This document shows positions 11,251-23,509 of a stretch of 64,000 nucleotides of DNA, one piece after another; the first letter of the stretch is position 1, and every line of letters begins with the position of its first letter. This DNA comes from Poa pratensis. Lineage: Eukaryota > Streptophyta > Magnoliopsida > Poales > Poaceae. The position numbers were made by a program, and so were the translations under genes. The notes beneath the pieces are model-generated. The model did no database searches and was not told the DNA's origin. It worked only from the letters and a program-made list of their open reading frames with translations. The stretch lies in contig CAMZMU010000027.1 of assembly GCA_947311845.1 (NCBI GenBank), positions 77,476,825-77,540,824 on the forward strand, in the 5' to 3' direction.

Positions 11251-11641
11251 AATGTGCATGTACGGTGTCAGAGATATCACAGAAATCATGAGCTCCTTTT
11301 TTCGACTATCAAGTCTTCATCAGAGGCACCCGTTGACCTGTTTCACTCATTCAACATCTCACAATAGGTTCGCAGTGCCATGAAAAGTTTATGTGCGATA
11401 AAAGAGCTACATGCCTTGCTAATCTCTCATGCAAACCAAAGTTTGATTCGTCAAAGACAATTTCACCATCACATTTTTTCCTTTAAAAAACCTGCTCGTG
11501 AACAGAGTACATCAGAGCTAGTGCCTACTGTGAGAAATACATCGGAGGCTGGTGAAAGAAACATAATATTTTCAAGCTTCTATTTTATGGAAAATCATAT
11601 GAATGACAAGATAAGGTTAAAAACATCTGAATAACAGATGG

Positions 11642-12140
11642 TTTCAGAGTGACAATCTTCGACGTCCGCTCCACAACATGCCCGATGACATGGCTCCATG
11701 ACGCCCTCCCGCGGCTGCCCTTCTCCGGTTCTTCCATCAATGACCTGACCAGTATACCTCGGTACTGTCTTACGCCATGCTAGGCGACGTCATATGCATC
11801 TCCCTGACCAGCACCGGCACCTACCGCTTGGACACGGTTAGCTGGACAAGGAGACTGGCAGGTGCCCTTCTCTGGCAAGGTCAAGTACGTCCCAGAACTC
11901 AAGCTCTGGTTCGGCGTCTCTTCCGAGAATACCCAGCTCATGTGCACCGCCGACCTCTCCCCTGTCCTGGAGGCATGCCCCGAAGAAGCACTGGCGCTAC
12001 CTCTGAGGGATCCACATAGGCCAGAGGATTGACTACCCGACCTGCTTAGTTCCCCCAGCATTGTCAGCTTTGGTACCGGTAGGTTTTGCGTCATCAACAT
12101 CTTTGACGACATGAAAGGCAGGAGGGACTCTTCGGGCACT
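11642..12140 (+). pseudogene. DUF1668-like grass protein fragment
   Basis: Blocks of translation resemble the grass-expanded DUF1668 family: VTIFDVRSTTCPMTWLHDAL near 11650, LGDVICISLTSTGTYRLDTV near 11780-11835, a GKVKYVPELKLWFGVSSEN-like stretch near 11875-11930 in another frame, CTADLS near 11945, and FGTGRFCVINIFDD near 12070-12110. The family fold is probably a beta-propeller-like repeat of unknown role. The frame shifts several times and the fragment stops abruptly around 12140, where unrelated sequence begins. A smaller relic of the same gene sits at 1117-1260 in unit 1. Confidence 0.5.
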
Positions 12141-13486
12141 CCAGAGTCTCAGGGGCGGAGCCAGAAAATTTTGCCGATGGTTCGCTCAAGATTTGGTTCT
12201 GAACAAACTATTTGTACTAAATCTTAGACCACCTCAATAAGGCCATACCACTCAATAACATCATAATAATCAAAATATCATAACATGTATAGTTGTTGTA
12301 GATTAAAACTAAAGGGTGAAGAAATACCGGGTAATTGAAATCCTAAACCACTTGTTTACATATTTAAAATAAAGTAGCCTAAAAACTTTGTAACTCTGGA
12401 TACTTCCAAGTCACTGGGAACATAAGTTTAGGCCTAAAGCTGGGGGCAAACAGCGCACATATTAAGAAGCATGGTCAAGGTACAAAATTCTACAAGTTTA
12501 ACGTCAAGAAGAAAGTATCAAGACAGTGACGAGCGCACATATTACAAGCCTGCCTGATTACTTTCCTAGTATTCACATGATGCTATTCATAGCTATCTCT
12601 ATGGATGGATATTTGATATCTCCATGACAAGGCTTTAATAAACTAGGGCCATGATATAAAACATGTCAGAACAAACTTGTAAATGCACATGAAAGTTTAC
12701 ACTTGAAAAGCATTAGTTGATTACTGTTACACCTATAAACTGTAGCAAATAAAGCATTATATCAGTTAGCAACAATACAAACCTGTATCCTATTTCTTGC
12801 GCAACTACTCATAAGCAAACATTGTGAAACTAAATCTGTTTCAATGCACCTTACAAGATAACCATGGACATAATAAAATGATTGGTAAACTGAATGATGA
12901 GTTGAAGTACTTCCTCCATTCCATATTATAAGATGTTATAGTTTTTTTTTTCAGAATGGATGTATGTAGCGCATTTTAGTGTGTAGATTCACTCATTTTG
13001 CTCCGTATATAGTCCGTATTGGAATATCTAAAACATCTTATATTATGGAGCAGAGGGAGTAGACATGGATTTATACCACAAAATGACAAAATCCGAACTT
13101 GTACAAGCTTTCGTACGAAGAGTAGTTTGTGTCTGTGTGCACCTGCAGCAGAGACACATAGGCACGGGGCATCGATGTCAGGTGTCGACGGTTTCTCCTC
13201 AGCGTGAGAGTGTGATTTGATCAAAAGTGGCACTTTGAGCAGCAGTGGACCAAAGATCGAGTGGTGAAGGTAAAGGTGAAAACTTGGAATATTGGAACCC
13301 TTACTCTGGCATAGCAGCACCGCCGTGGAATTGAGGTAACCAGATAACGGAGAGCAAGACATCATCAAACAGATGCTTTGATTCCTTCTCTTCTGTCACC
13401 TGAGGTGGTATTGGTGCCTTTCAGAATGGAGTAAAAACCTCAACTGTGCTTTCTCGGGAGTTGGTCATATGCAGTGTATCAACTAC
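12141..13486. other. Duplicated flank of PPR unit 2
   Basis: No gene. The segments 12395-12740 and 13120-13420 match 1390-1720 and 1960-2330 of unit 1. A Stowaway MITE at 12910-13059 is absent from the matching position in unit 1, so it inserted after the duplication or was lost there. Confidence 0.6.
12910..13059. mobile_element. Stowaway-type MITE
   Basis: About 150 bp with terminal inverted repeats (TTCCTCCATTCC...ATATTATAAGATGTT against AACATCTTATATTATGG...GGGAG) flanked by TA on both sides, as in Tc1/mariner-derived Stowaway elements of grasses. Confidence 0.8.
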
Positions 13487-15962
13487 TCAACCAAGTCCAT
13501 CGAAAAGTTGATACTTTGCAGGGAGGAATTTCATATCCTCTCGATATTTCCCATTCGTTGAAAAGAGAGACAACATCAATGAGGAAGTTGAAGCTTCAAG
13601 TGAGATGCTCTTCCCATCAACTTTAGACAAATAATCTCCAGCCTTGGCGATCTCACCTTTTTCCAACAAAATTCTAATGATATCATTTATAAGACGGGAG
13701 CTGGGAGCACAACCAATCTTCTCCATTGATGAAAAGATATTGGCAGCTTCTTCCACCGATCCTTCTTTTAGAAGATTTTTTATCACTATGCTATAAGTAG
13801 AAGCATTAGGTACCAACCCACTAGTTGATATTGCAGCAAACAAATTGTTAGCTTCTTCTCTTCTCCGAACCTTGTACATTGCATCGATCATGATATTGAG
13901 TGTTGTAATATCAAACTTCACATTCATTTCACCTAATTTCCGGAACAGCTCGATTGCTTCGCCGGCACAATTATTTCTGCAAAGTCCTCCAAGAAGTATA
14001 TGGAAATGCTCACTGGTATTCCACTTTCGATCATCTCATGGAACTTTTTCTTTGCGGCATCAGTTCTCCTCGCACGGAATAACCCATCCAGTATGGTTGC
14101 ATATGTAACCATGTTAGGTTTAACTCTCTTACACCGCATTTCTTTGAATATAGCCAAGCCATCATCGACCCTTCTATTTTTACAATAGCCATTCACAAGT
14201 GTATTATATGTCAAAACATTTGGCTCAACACCAGCTGATACCATGGCATCAAGCACTCTGAGTGCATTATCCATCTTGCTGACCAAGCAATATCCGTCAA
14301 TTAATGAATTGAATGTGATGACATTTGGCCTCTCACAAATGTGTACAACCAAGTCACAGATATCTTGTGCATCCCAACCCTTCCTTCTTTGCATAGACTG
14401 TTTATTACTGAATTGAAGAACACAATGTTAGGATGAGGAATACCTTTGTTCATCATTTCAGAAACCAAGTCCTTCGCTTTAACCAAATCACCATGTAGAC
14501 AACAACTCTGGATCATGCAAAAATAAACAGGTTTGTTCGGCTGTACTCCCATAGCAATCATCTCATCAAATTTGTCCACAACATCGGCCAGCCTACCCAT
14601 TCTACAAAGTGCCGCTATTACAGTTGAATAGGTGACTACATCTGGACTCACTCCTTGTCCCCGCATTTCAGTAAATATGAGCTTAGCTTCATCCATCATT
14701 CCACATTTAGCATATGCACCAATTAATATGTTGAAAACCATGCAGTTGGGTACAATACCATTGCCTGCCACTGATTTAAAGAGATTAATCATATCAACTA
14801 AGCATCCTTCATTGCCGTACCCATGAAGCAAAATAGAGTACGAGACGATATCAGGTTTGTGTCCCTTGGCAGTCATGGAATCAAAAATTTCCGCGGCTTC
14901 TTTGCTTCTTCCATGCTTGCAAAGGGACTTCATGAACGAGGAGCAAGTGACAGTATCTGGTGTAAGACCCCGCTTTGTCATTTCTTTGAACATATTAGTC
15001 GCCTCATTCCACCGGCCTGACGTGGAATATCGATGGATCATGGAACTGTATGTCACTTTATTTGGTTGAACGCCATTATCCGCCATCTGCCGAAGGACTA
15101 GCTCTGCCTTGTCCATTGCTCCGGCCTTGCACAACGCATCAACAATCAAGCTATATGTCACCACAGTGGGCATAACCCCTTGCTGCATCATTTCATGGAA
15201 TAGATTGCACCCCTTGCCTGTTTCGCCTTCCCTAAATAAGCCATGGATAACCGTGTTATATGTCACCACGTTGGGGGTGCAGGCACCTCCTTCTTTTGCC
15301 ATCGTGTGGAGCAGGTCGAGTGCCTCCTGGCTTCTTCTATCTTCACATAACTTCTTAAGAACTGTGTTGTATGAGATGACATCAGGCACACAGCCGAGCT
15401 TGGACATTTTATGAAGCAGCAACGTGTTGACAGCCTCTTCTGTCCGTTTTGCATAGCAGAGGCACGTGAGGAGGGTGCTGGTGATGATCTGGTTCATCTT
15501 CAGGCCCGTCTTGAGGAGACGGCCAAAGAAAGCGAGCCCTAGTTCCGGGTGACGGGCGTGACAGCAGCAGTTCATGAGGGTCCCGTAGGTGTGGACTGAG
15601 AGAGGCGCCACCCGTGGGCCGGCTTCTTCACGGCACACTCGGTTGAATAGAGCGACGGCAAGTGCGGGGCCGGTTCTGCGGTCGTCGTAGGACGGAGCAC
15701 GTGCGAGCGCAGTGAGGAAGCTGGTCAGGGAGTGCCCGGGGACTGGGATGGCTCGCCGCAGCAATTCGTCGAACAGGTGGTGTGCGTCATCTGGGCTGAG
15801 GGTCCCGGCGCGGACGCGCTCCGTGGCCGCGGCAAAGGCAGCTTCGGGAGACCAGGGACGTGAGGGCGGCGGCGAGGTAGAGGTGGAGGAGGAGCTGCGA
15901 CGGAGGGAGCGGAAGCGGGACATTGGCATGGTGGAGGAGTGGAGGAGGTGGGTTCGGGCCAT
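13487..15962 (-). pseudogene. RFL-type P-class PPR pseudogene 2
   Basis: Minus-strand RFL PPR copy starting MARTHLLHSS and ending in KYQLFDGLG, with the same layout as the intact gene. Two frameshifts are visible by comparison with the paralogues. One base is lost near 14372 (GCATCCCAACCC against GCATCCATTACCC, after residue 530 or so). About five bases are lost near 13998 (AAGAAGTATATGG against AAGAATTATATTGTATATGG). The 553-residue open frame before the first lesion would still contain about twelve PPR motifs and the presequence, so a truncated protein is conceivable, but full-length function is lost. Confidence 0.87.
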
Positions 15963-16743
15963 TGGCGGGGTGGATATTGGCTACGTGGAGAAGGAGGAAC
16001 GGCGGCGGCGTGCCGGAGCAGAGGCGACGCGTGGGGAATGGCCTCAGTGCAGCGATCGCACGCGCCGGAGTGAATTGCTCGTTTCTCTCACTTGGCGACC
16101 ATATCAGTCGGCGTGAATCTTCGTGTCATACAATTTCTACTGTATTTATTTTCCCTTCCCTGTCCGGTCGGACGCGGTAGAAAAAGTATTGATATACACA
16201 TTTGTCTGCGACTTAAGCTTTCATTCATTAATCTGTAGTTTACAATCATTTTGTAGGCATTCAACTAGAAACCGAGGAATATAATTAATCCAAATGCTTC
16301 TTCTCCCATTAGCAGAGGCCTGCTTAGCACAAATATGTGCGCCCTCGTCACCTTCCCATCCAATGTAGTAGTTCAATTGTTCGGCCATTTTCATATTGTC
16401 GGGTTGTCAGTTCATAGTTCTTGTAGATTGAGCGTGTTTATTGGCGGTCGGGTGGTGGTTTGCTTGCGAGTTGTTCGCTTGTGGTTGTGTTTTTGTTGTA
16501 TATCAATTTTCGCTCGGTTATACATTCATTAACTGGGCAACTCGTGTTTCTTTTTAATTAATAGAATGGGGCAAAACTTTTACCCCGTTTAAAAAAAAAA
16601 TATCGCTGAGTTGTCTTGCTATACTCTTGAAACCCCGGTTGTTACGAGCAACTTTATAATGGTGGTTAAGCTTTCTATTTTCATAATTAAAACTAATTTC
16701 TATTAACTAAAACGCACAATATTATGGTCCGTAACCACACAAT
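15963..16743. other. 5' flank of PPR copy 2 with a LINE-like 3' tail
   Basis: Positions 16160-16175 and 16612-16770 match the continuous upstream region 5700-5900 of unit 1, so sequence of roughly 400 bases between them is an insertion. The insertion ends in TTAATAGAATGGGGCAAAAC, TTTTACCCCGTTT and an A10 run at 16590-16601, the kind of 3' end seen in cereal LINEs. I could not find a clean target-site duplication. Confidence 0.5.
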
Positions 16744-17226
16744 GTGGCTCGCCTGATTCAAAGTGTGCCGGTGCGACACGGTCTGCGCGGTCTCCGCGAC
16801 CGACACATGAACTTGGACGGCACGACGTTAAGGGCAAGGCCATGGGTCTGGTCCCCTCAGCCGGCACGGTCTCCGCGGCCCGGAGCGCAGTGGCGCGGAC
16901 GAGCACGACAGCGGCGAGGCTGGAGGTCGGGTCGACAGGAAACGACTGGAGGGCTGACGGCCTGGTCGGTGGGGCCGGGGGCCGTGCTCGGGAGGGCAGA
17001 CTCGGGTGACGAGGCCCGCGGCCAGACGGGGACGGCGGACCAGGCCACTTCTTGGCGGCGAGGAGACCCGCGGTTGAGCGACAAAGACGACGGCGGTCGG
17101 GCGACGACGGGGCCGACGGCGTGGCGGCGAGGTAGGCGAAGGTGGCGAGGCCGCCCCGTGTCAAGGACGAGAGGGTCGATGACGGCGACACACCCAGCCC
17201 GTGTGGTGCATGCGGTCAACCTGTGA
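16744..17226. other. GC-rich stretch without a supported gene
   Basis: Open frames exist on both strands because of high GC content, but neither translation resembles a known domain, and neither has a plausible start context or splice structure. It begins where similarity to unit 1 stops, so it may be an old insertion. Confidence 0.4.
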
Positions 17227-17540
17227 GAGGGAAAAAATGAAGACACGAGACTGATATGTGGGACCTACATCCACCTCGACCAATTAGTTTTTGCCCCGTG
17301 TGCCAGTCTGGCTGATGGGGCCCACCGGCCAGAAATCGTGTTAGTTCATGTTCAATTTACGATCAGTGCTTTTTACGAAAAATAACAAAAATATGGTGGA
17401 ATTTTTCCCCGAAAACGTGAAGTGGTGGTTTTTTGAAATTTCAGTCATATGTGACGGTTTTATGCTAAGAACACATGACGAGATGTCACTGGCGAAATCC
17501 AAAGGCATGAAAGAGCCAAGTTCACGCCGGTGAAAACTTC

Positions 17541-18038
17541 ATGACGCACATGCACACACCTCGTGTGGAGCAAATCGAAGGGCAGAGCATCACCGAGGTC
17601 GCACCACCGAGGTTGCTTAGACTGAAGGGTCTAGAGAATGCATCTTCTAGCTCTTCGCTTCAAAGGCCGGGCTTAGAAGTAAGAAGCATCTTTAGAGAAT
17701 CGGCTTTGGAATGCACTGATTTGGCTGGACAAGGTGCCATCTCCGAGGAGGAGAAGGGCCGACTTGAGCAGGTATTGGAGGAGCTCTGCCCTGCATCCAG
17801 CTTGCATGCCCTGGAAATCCAAGGATACTTTGGGCCTCGTCTCCCAGAGTGGATGATGGCAACGACCCTTAAGACCTTGAGATGGTTGCTGATAGAGGTC
17901 CTATCTCATTGCACCCAACTCTCCCCAGTGGTCTGTGTCAGACTGTCAGCTGCTCCCCTGTTTGCACTGGTCCGTGATTTGTTTTTTTATATGCAAACAT
18001 CGATGCCTAAGCTAAAGCAGCTAGTAAGGCTGCCGTAA
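17541..18038 (+). pseudogene. NBS-LRR resistance gene, LRR fragment (copy 3)
   Basis: A 165-codon open frame carries LRLKGLENASSSS, then a linker with EEEKGRLEQVLEELCP, LHALEIQGYFGPRLPEWMM and LKTLRWLLIEVLSHCTQL. This is the late LRR region of a CNL protein, in the typical order (LKGLENV, EKGxIEEVFDELCP, IEGYFGxRLPxWM, SLRxLxIxDL). It overlaps copies 1 and 2 only at the RWLLIE block and extends further N-terminally. After SPVVC the frame leaves the family. No NB-ARC is upstream, and the frame simply runs out at 18038. Confidence 0.75.
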
Positions 18039-18147
18039 TTGAGTCCTATAAACTTTGTATAGATAACAAAAGCATGACTGATTTGTCCAGAAGTTGCCGA
18101 GAAGCAAGTTTATCTCTCTCTATTTTTCTGAATAATACAAGATGCTA

Positions 18148-18304
18148 CTCTCTCCGTTCATTAATATAAGGCACTGGACCCCTTTCAATTTTGACGACAT
18201 ACATACATACTAAAATGAGTGAATCTATTTACAAAATAATTCTAAATACATTTGAATCAAGAAAATTAAAATGATGGGTCTAATGCCTTATATTAGTGAA
18301 TGGA
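18148..18304. mobile_element. Stowaway-type MITE
   Basis: Ends CTCTCCGTTCATTAATATAA and the inverted counterpart GCCTTATATTAGTGAATGG, flanked by TA at 18146-18147 and 18305-18306. Confidence 0.75.
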
Positions 18305-20937
18305 TACAGTTCAGGTTCCTGATAGTGAGACCGAAGCTTTAGTTTTGGATTTTTCAGTATGATTCGGATCACATCACATTGTCGGTGCCTGATGGCTGCT
18401 GCGAGCTACCAAATCTAATCCGATGGTATCACAGGATGAAACTGCAACTCAAGCCACGTAGGTCATGATATGGTTTTATTGCTGGATGAAAAACATCTGC
18501 AGTTCATGTTATTCCTGCTTGTAAGAAAAATGAAAACATCTGCAGTTTATGTGTAAATGTACAGGTACGGTGTTTGAGATATCACAAAATTTATGAGTCT
18601 TCAGTAGAGGCAATCCTGACCTTTTTTTTGACTCGGTCAGCAAGTCACAATAAATTGGCAAAGCCATGAAAAGTTAATGTAAAATACAAGAGCTACAGGC
18701 TTGGCTAATCTCTCATGCAATGCTGGTGCAAACTTAAGTCTGAATCGTCAAAGGAAATTTCACGATCACTTGTTTCATTGAAAAAATCAGCTCATGAAAA
18801 GAGTAAGGAAACTGGATAAACCTCTCTGTCGACATATCACTTCTCCGGTATCTGAAATAAGTTATACGCCATCAGCACAAGAAAAATGCTCAAAATACAG
18901 TCACAACTAATGTATTTCACAATAATTTCAGGACGTTGCGAGAAATAACTAAACCTACCACCAAAAAAGATTTCTTCAGAACACTCCAGAGCCTGGATAC
19001 TTCCAGAAAACTAGGCACAGAAGTTTAGGACAAATATGGGCATGGTAAACGGCGCACCTGTTAAGAAGAACCATGGTCAGATTTATAAGTAAGTATCTCT
19101 TGTAAAATATGAGCAACACCAAATCCTTCTATGGTCAAGTTAAACAATTCTACAAGCCAAGTTAAACAATTCTACAAGCCTACCTGAAAACTTTCCTCGA
19201 TATTCAGATGATGCTATTCATAGCTGTCTCTACGAATATATATTTCAATGCCCAGGGATTCAAAACATTAGGCCATGATGACAAATGGTTGTCAGAACAA
19301 ATCTACAAAAGTATCAGTGTACATGAAAGTTTACAGTGGAAACGCTTTTGTTGATTACTACTACACCTCTAAAACTGTAGCAAAAACATAATGTAAACAA
19401 TAGAACCCTTCTATCATGTTTCTTGTGCTACTATTCCTATGCAAACGTTGTGGAACTACGACTGTTTTAATGCAGCTTACAGCATAACCATGGACATAAT
19501 TAAATAATTGATAAATTGAATGATGTGTTGTTGAAGTAGACATCAAATTATGCCATAGAATGGCTAAACCAAATTGTACAAGCTGCATACAAATAATAAT
19601 TTGGCTGAAGCTTAGGTAGCTCTGTATCTGAACAAAGTTTTCTATGTAACCAAAGGTATGCCTTTTTCACTTACCTAAGGAACAACCACCTGCTGCTACT
19701 TCAAATAATCCATATAGATGCAATTCGAGATAATTCAATAGCGCCTTCTGATCAACACCAATTCCATGAAAAGTCAGTTTCCATCCAAGTGACATGTTCA
19801 TCGAAGAGTGAGCAAGAACGCGGGAAGCATTCACCTTCTTCTATTTTTGGGATTCCGTGAGGAAAACTTGACCTAATTTTTGAAAAATAGGAAGATGAAA
19901 ATGAACGGATATTGTGGAGGCACTCGATCTAGTCCGCATTGTGTAAGCATGCCACATCGACTCGAAGCTGGAGGTGGCGTCTCCTCCCTGTGATGGTATG
20001 ATCTAATCAGCAATGTCGCGTGAAGCATTCACCTTCTTCTATTTTTGGGATTCCGTGAGGAAAACTTAACCTGATTTTTGAAAAATAGGAAGATGAAAAT
20101 GAACGGATATTGTGGAGGCACTCGATCTAGTCCGCATTGTTGTAAGCATGCCACATCGACTCGAAGCTGGAGGTGGCGTCTCCTCCCTGTGATGGTATGA
20201 TCTAATCAGCAATGTCATATTGAGCAGAGGAGGACCAAGCAACTAATGAAGAAGGCAAAGGCCACAACTTAGATGCTTGGAACCATTACTCTGGCAGAAC
20301 AGTTGCCATGCGAATTAAGGGTACCAGAACGAACAGACAGTAACAGAGACAATAGCATCAATTACAAACATGCCCAACATAAGAGGCCATTTCAGACTTC
20401 GGCATGACATCATATACCCATTAATGTAACATAGCATCAGCAAACTAAAATATCCTCTCTTCCAGGTCCCCTTTGCTCGGACATGTAAAACAAAATTTCC
20501 AAACTATAGTAAAGCCACCCTTGCATACATGGCAAATCATTGAGCATAATATTGCTAAAAATGCATCCATATGAAGGGAAGTGTCTGTTTCAGAGATATT
20601 ACAGAATCTAAGGTGCTTGGTAGACACCATAAGAACATATTGTATAAACATTATTCTGTTACATAAGCATACCTTCAATTGCCATCAGAAGAAATTATCC
20701 CCAAAATTGCAACCAACCATGTTATAGACCACTTGGTCTACATTTACTCCCCATCAAAGATTAATATATTCATAGACATTTCATGCATTTATGATTTAGA
20801 TACTCTGCAAATGAACTCAATGCTACAACCAGGCAGTTTGGATTTCTTATACTCTCATGAGGGTTTTATTGAAACAAAAACTCAATTCTGCACTGAGAAG
20901 TTAGTCCTGTCTGCAATGTATCAACTACTCAACCAAG
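18305..20937. other. Duplicated flank of PPR unit 3
   Basis: No gene. Patches near 18500-18560, 18640-18800 and 18900-19300 are degraded copies of 680-960 and 1270-1700 in unit 1. Positions 20280-20940 correspond to the PPR 3' flank. A 198-bp tandem duplication lies at 19824-20216. Confidence 0.55.
19824..20216. repeat. Tandem duplication of about 198 bp
   Basis: Two almost identical units start GAAGCATTCACC at 19824 and 20022 and run through GATGGTATGATCTAATCAG. Differences are a few bases, so the duplication is recent. Confidence 0.93.
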
Positions 20938-22533
20938 TCAATTGAAAAGTTGGTACATTTCAGGGAGCAATTTCATATCCTCCTGATATTTCCCATTTGT
21001 TGAAAAGAGAGACAACATCAACGAAGTAGTTGAAGCTTCAAGTGAGATGCTCTTCCCATCAACTTTAGACAAATAATCTCCAGCTTTGGCGATCTCACCT
21101 TTTTCCAACAAAATTCTAATGATATCATTGATAAGACGGGAGCTGGGAGCACAACCATTCTTCTCCATAGATGAAAAGATATTGCCAGCTTCTTCCACTG
21201 ATCCTTCTTTTAGAAGATTTTTTATCACTATGCTATAAGTAGAAGCATTAGGTACCAACCCACTGGTTGATATTGCAGAAAACAAATTGTTAGCTTCTTC
21301 TCTTCTCTGAATCTTGTACATTGCATTGATCATGATATTGAGTGTTGTAATATCAAACTTCACATTCATTTCACCTAATTTCTAGAACAGCGCGATAACT
21401 TCGCTGTCACAATTATTTCTGCAAAGTCCTGCAAGAATTATATTGTATATGGAAATGATGACTGTTATTCCACTTTCGATCATCTCATGGAACCTTTTCT
21501 TTGCATCATCAGTTCTCCCAGCACGAAATAACCCATCCAGTATGGTGCCATATATTACAGTTGTAGGTTTAACTCTCTTAGACAACATTTCGGTGAATAC
21601 AACCAAACCATCATCGACCCTTGCATTTTTAAAATAGCCATTCACAAGTGTACTGTATGTAACAACATCAGGCTCAACACCAACTGATTCCATTGACTCA
21701 CGTACTCCGAGTGCTTTCTCCATCTCGTCGACTAAGAAATATCCATCAATTAATGAATTGAAAGTAATGACATCAGGTCTCTCACCTATGCCTACAACAA
21801 AGTCAAAAATATCTTGTGCGTCCATAACCCTTCCTTCGTTGCATAGACTACCTATTATTGAACTGAAGAACACAATGTTAGGACGACGAAAACCTTTGTT
21901 CATCATTTCAGACACCAACTCTCTAGCTTTAACTAAATCACCATGTATACAGCAACCCTGAATTAGGGACTGATAAACAGCATTGTCCGGTTTTACTCCC
22001 GTCGAAATCATCTCATCGAATTTGTCCATAGCATCAGCCAGCCTACCCATTCTACAAAGTGCGGCTATTACAGTTGAATAGGTGACTACATCTGGACTCA
22101 CTCCTTGTCCCCGCATTTCAGTAAATATGAGCATAGCTTCATCCATCATTCCACATTTAGCATATGCACCAATTAATATGTTGAAAACATGGCAGTTGGG
22201 TACAATACCGCTGTCTGCCATTGAATTAAAGAGATTAATCATATCAACTAAGCATCCTTCATTGCCATACCCATGAAGCAAAATAGAGTACGAGATGATA
22301 TCAGGTTTGTGTTCCTTGGCAATCATGGAATCAAAATTTTCTGCAGCTTCCTTGCTTCTTCCTTGCTTGCAAAGGGACTTCATGAACGAGGAGCAAGTAA
22401 CAGTATCTGGTACCACACCTTGGCTTGTCATTTCTCTGAACATATTAATCGCCTCTTTCCACCGGCCTGATTTGGAGTATCCATGGATCATGCAAGTATA
22501 TGTCACTTTATTTGGTTGAACCCCATTGTCCCA
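20938..22533 (-). pseudogene. RFL-type PPR pseudogene 3, 5'-truncated
   Basis: Minus-strand copy lacking the start, presequence and about the first five motifs. Similarity to the paralogues begins at VQPNKVTYTCMIHGYSKSG around 22533, exactly where sequence resembling the 3' flank of a PPR unit (GAAGCGTAGAGGCATAAGCAC) takes over. Inside, the codon before KLGEMNVKFD is TAG (21382-21384), where the intact gene has CAG in FQKLGE. Downstream of the stop the frame is still open to the end. The 5' loss plus fusion to a unit-4 flank suggests an unequal exchange or deletion between units. No promoter or start remains, so the copy should be dead. Confidence 0.87.
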
Positions 22534-23509
22534 TTTTTTGTATCTTTGTGTACCTGAAGCGTAGAGGCATAAGCACCGTACATCGACACGAGGCTGGTGG
22601 CAGCATCTCCTACCTGTAAGTGTTCAATTTAATCAGCAATGGTACGTTGAGCAATGGAGGATGAAGAAATGAATGGAGAAGGTAAAGAGCAGTAGCGATA
22701 TAGAATTGAGGGTACCAGAATGCATTGGAGAGTAATGCACAGCAAGACATTGTCATCAAGCAAATGCTTTGATTCCTTCTGCTCTGTCACCCCAGGTGGT
22801 ATTTGTGCCTTTCAGAATGGAGTGAAATCTCACACCGGTGAATTCCTGCCATACATTTACCTACGTCATGAGGAAAACTGTTGAATCTTCAATAATGTAA
22901 AGCATAAATAAATCATACTTTAAATACTTCATTAACCTGTTTGCAGCAGGCTCCACCGGTGCAACTGACAACAGGATTTGTGTGCCAGACTCCAGCATAA
23001 GATAATACATTTGCTAACTGAACATAGCATCAGCAACCTCAAACATCCGTTTTCTTCCAGGACCCATTTGCCCTGACATATAAAACATATTTCTCAAACT
23101 AAGAGCAAAACCACCCTTTGCATACATAGCAGAGATCACTGAGAATAGCATTGTCTAAAAAAGCATTTCATATGAAGTAAAGTGACTGTTTTAGAGAGGT
23201 AACAAAATCTCAGTTGGCTGGAATCAACCATACAAGAAAAAATTGTGTTACTGAGCTTCTTGTAAAAAATAATATATGTATACCTTCTGCAATCGTGATC
23301 AGAAGCCATTATCCCTAAAGCTGCAACCAATCATATAGACTACTTGGTCTACTTTTCCTCGCCCGTCGAAGATCCAATGATATTACACATTCTTGTTGAT
23401 ACACCTCAAAATGAACTCAATGCTACAAGCCAGCAGTTCGGATTTCTTATACCAGCAAGAGGGTGTTATGTTGTGCTTGAGTTTGTCTCGTATGCAATTT
23501 ATCAAATAA
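22534..23509. other. Spacer between PPR copies 3 and 4
   Basis: Similar to the 3' flanks of the other units (compare 22780-22860 with 2280-2350 and 13395-13430). It would include the 3' UTR and terminator of the intact PPR gene. No other gene seen. Confidence 0.6.

Noticed and set aside
16703..17246. 160-codon frames on both strands
   Set aside because: GC-driven mirror frames with no similarity to known families and no conservation in the other units.
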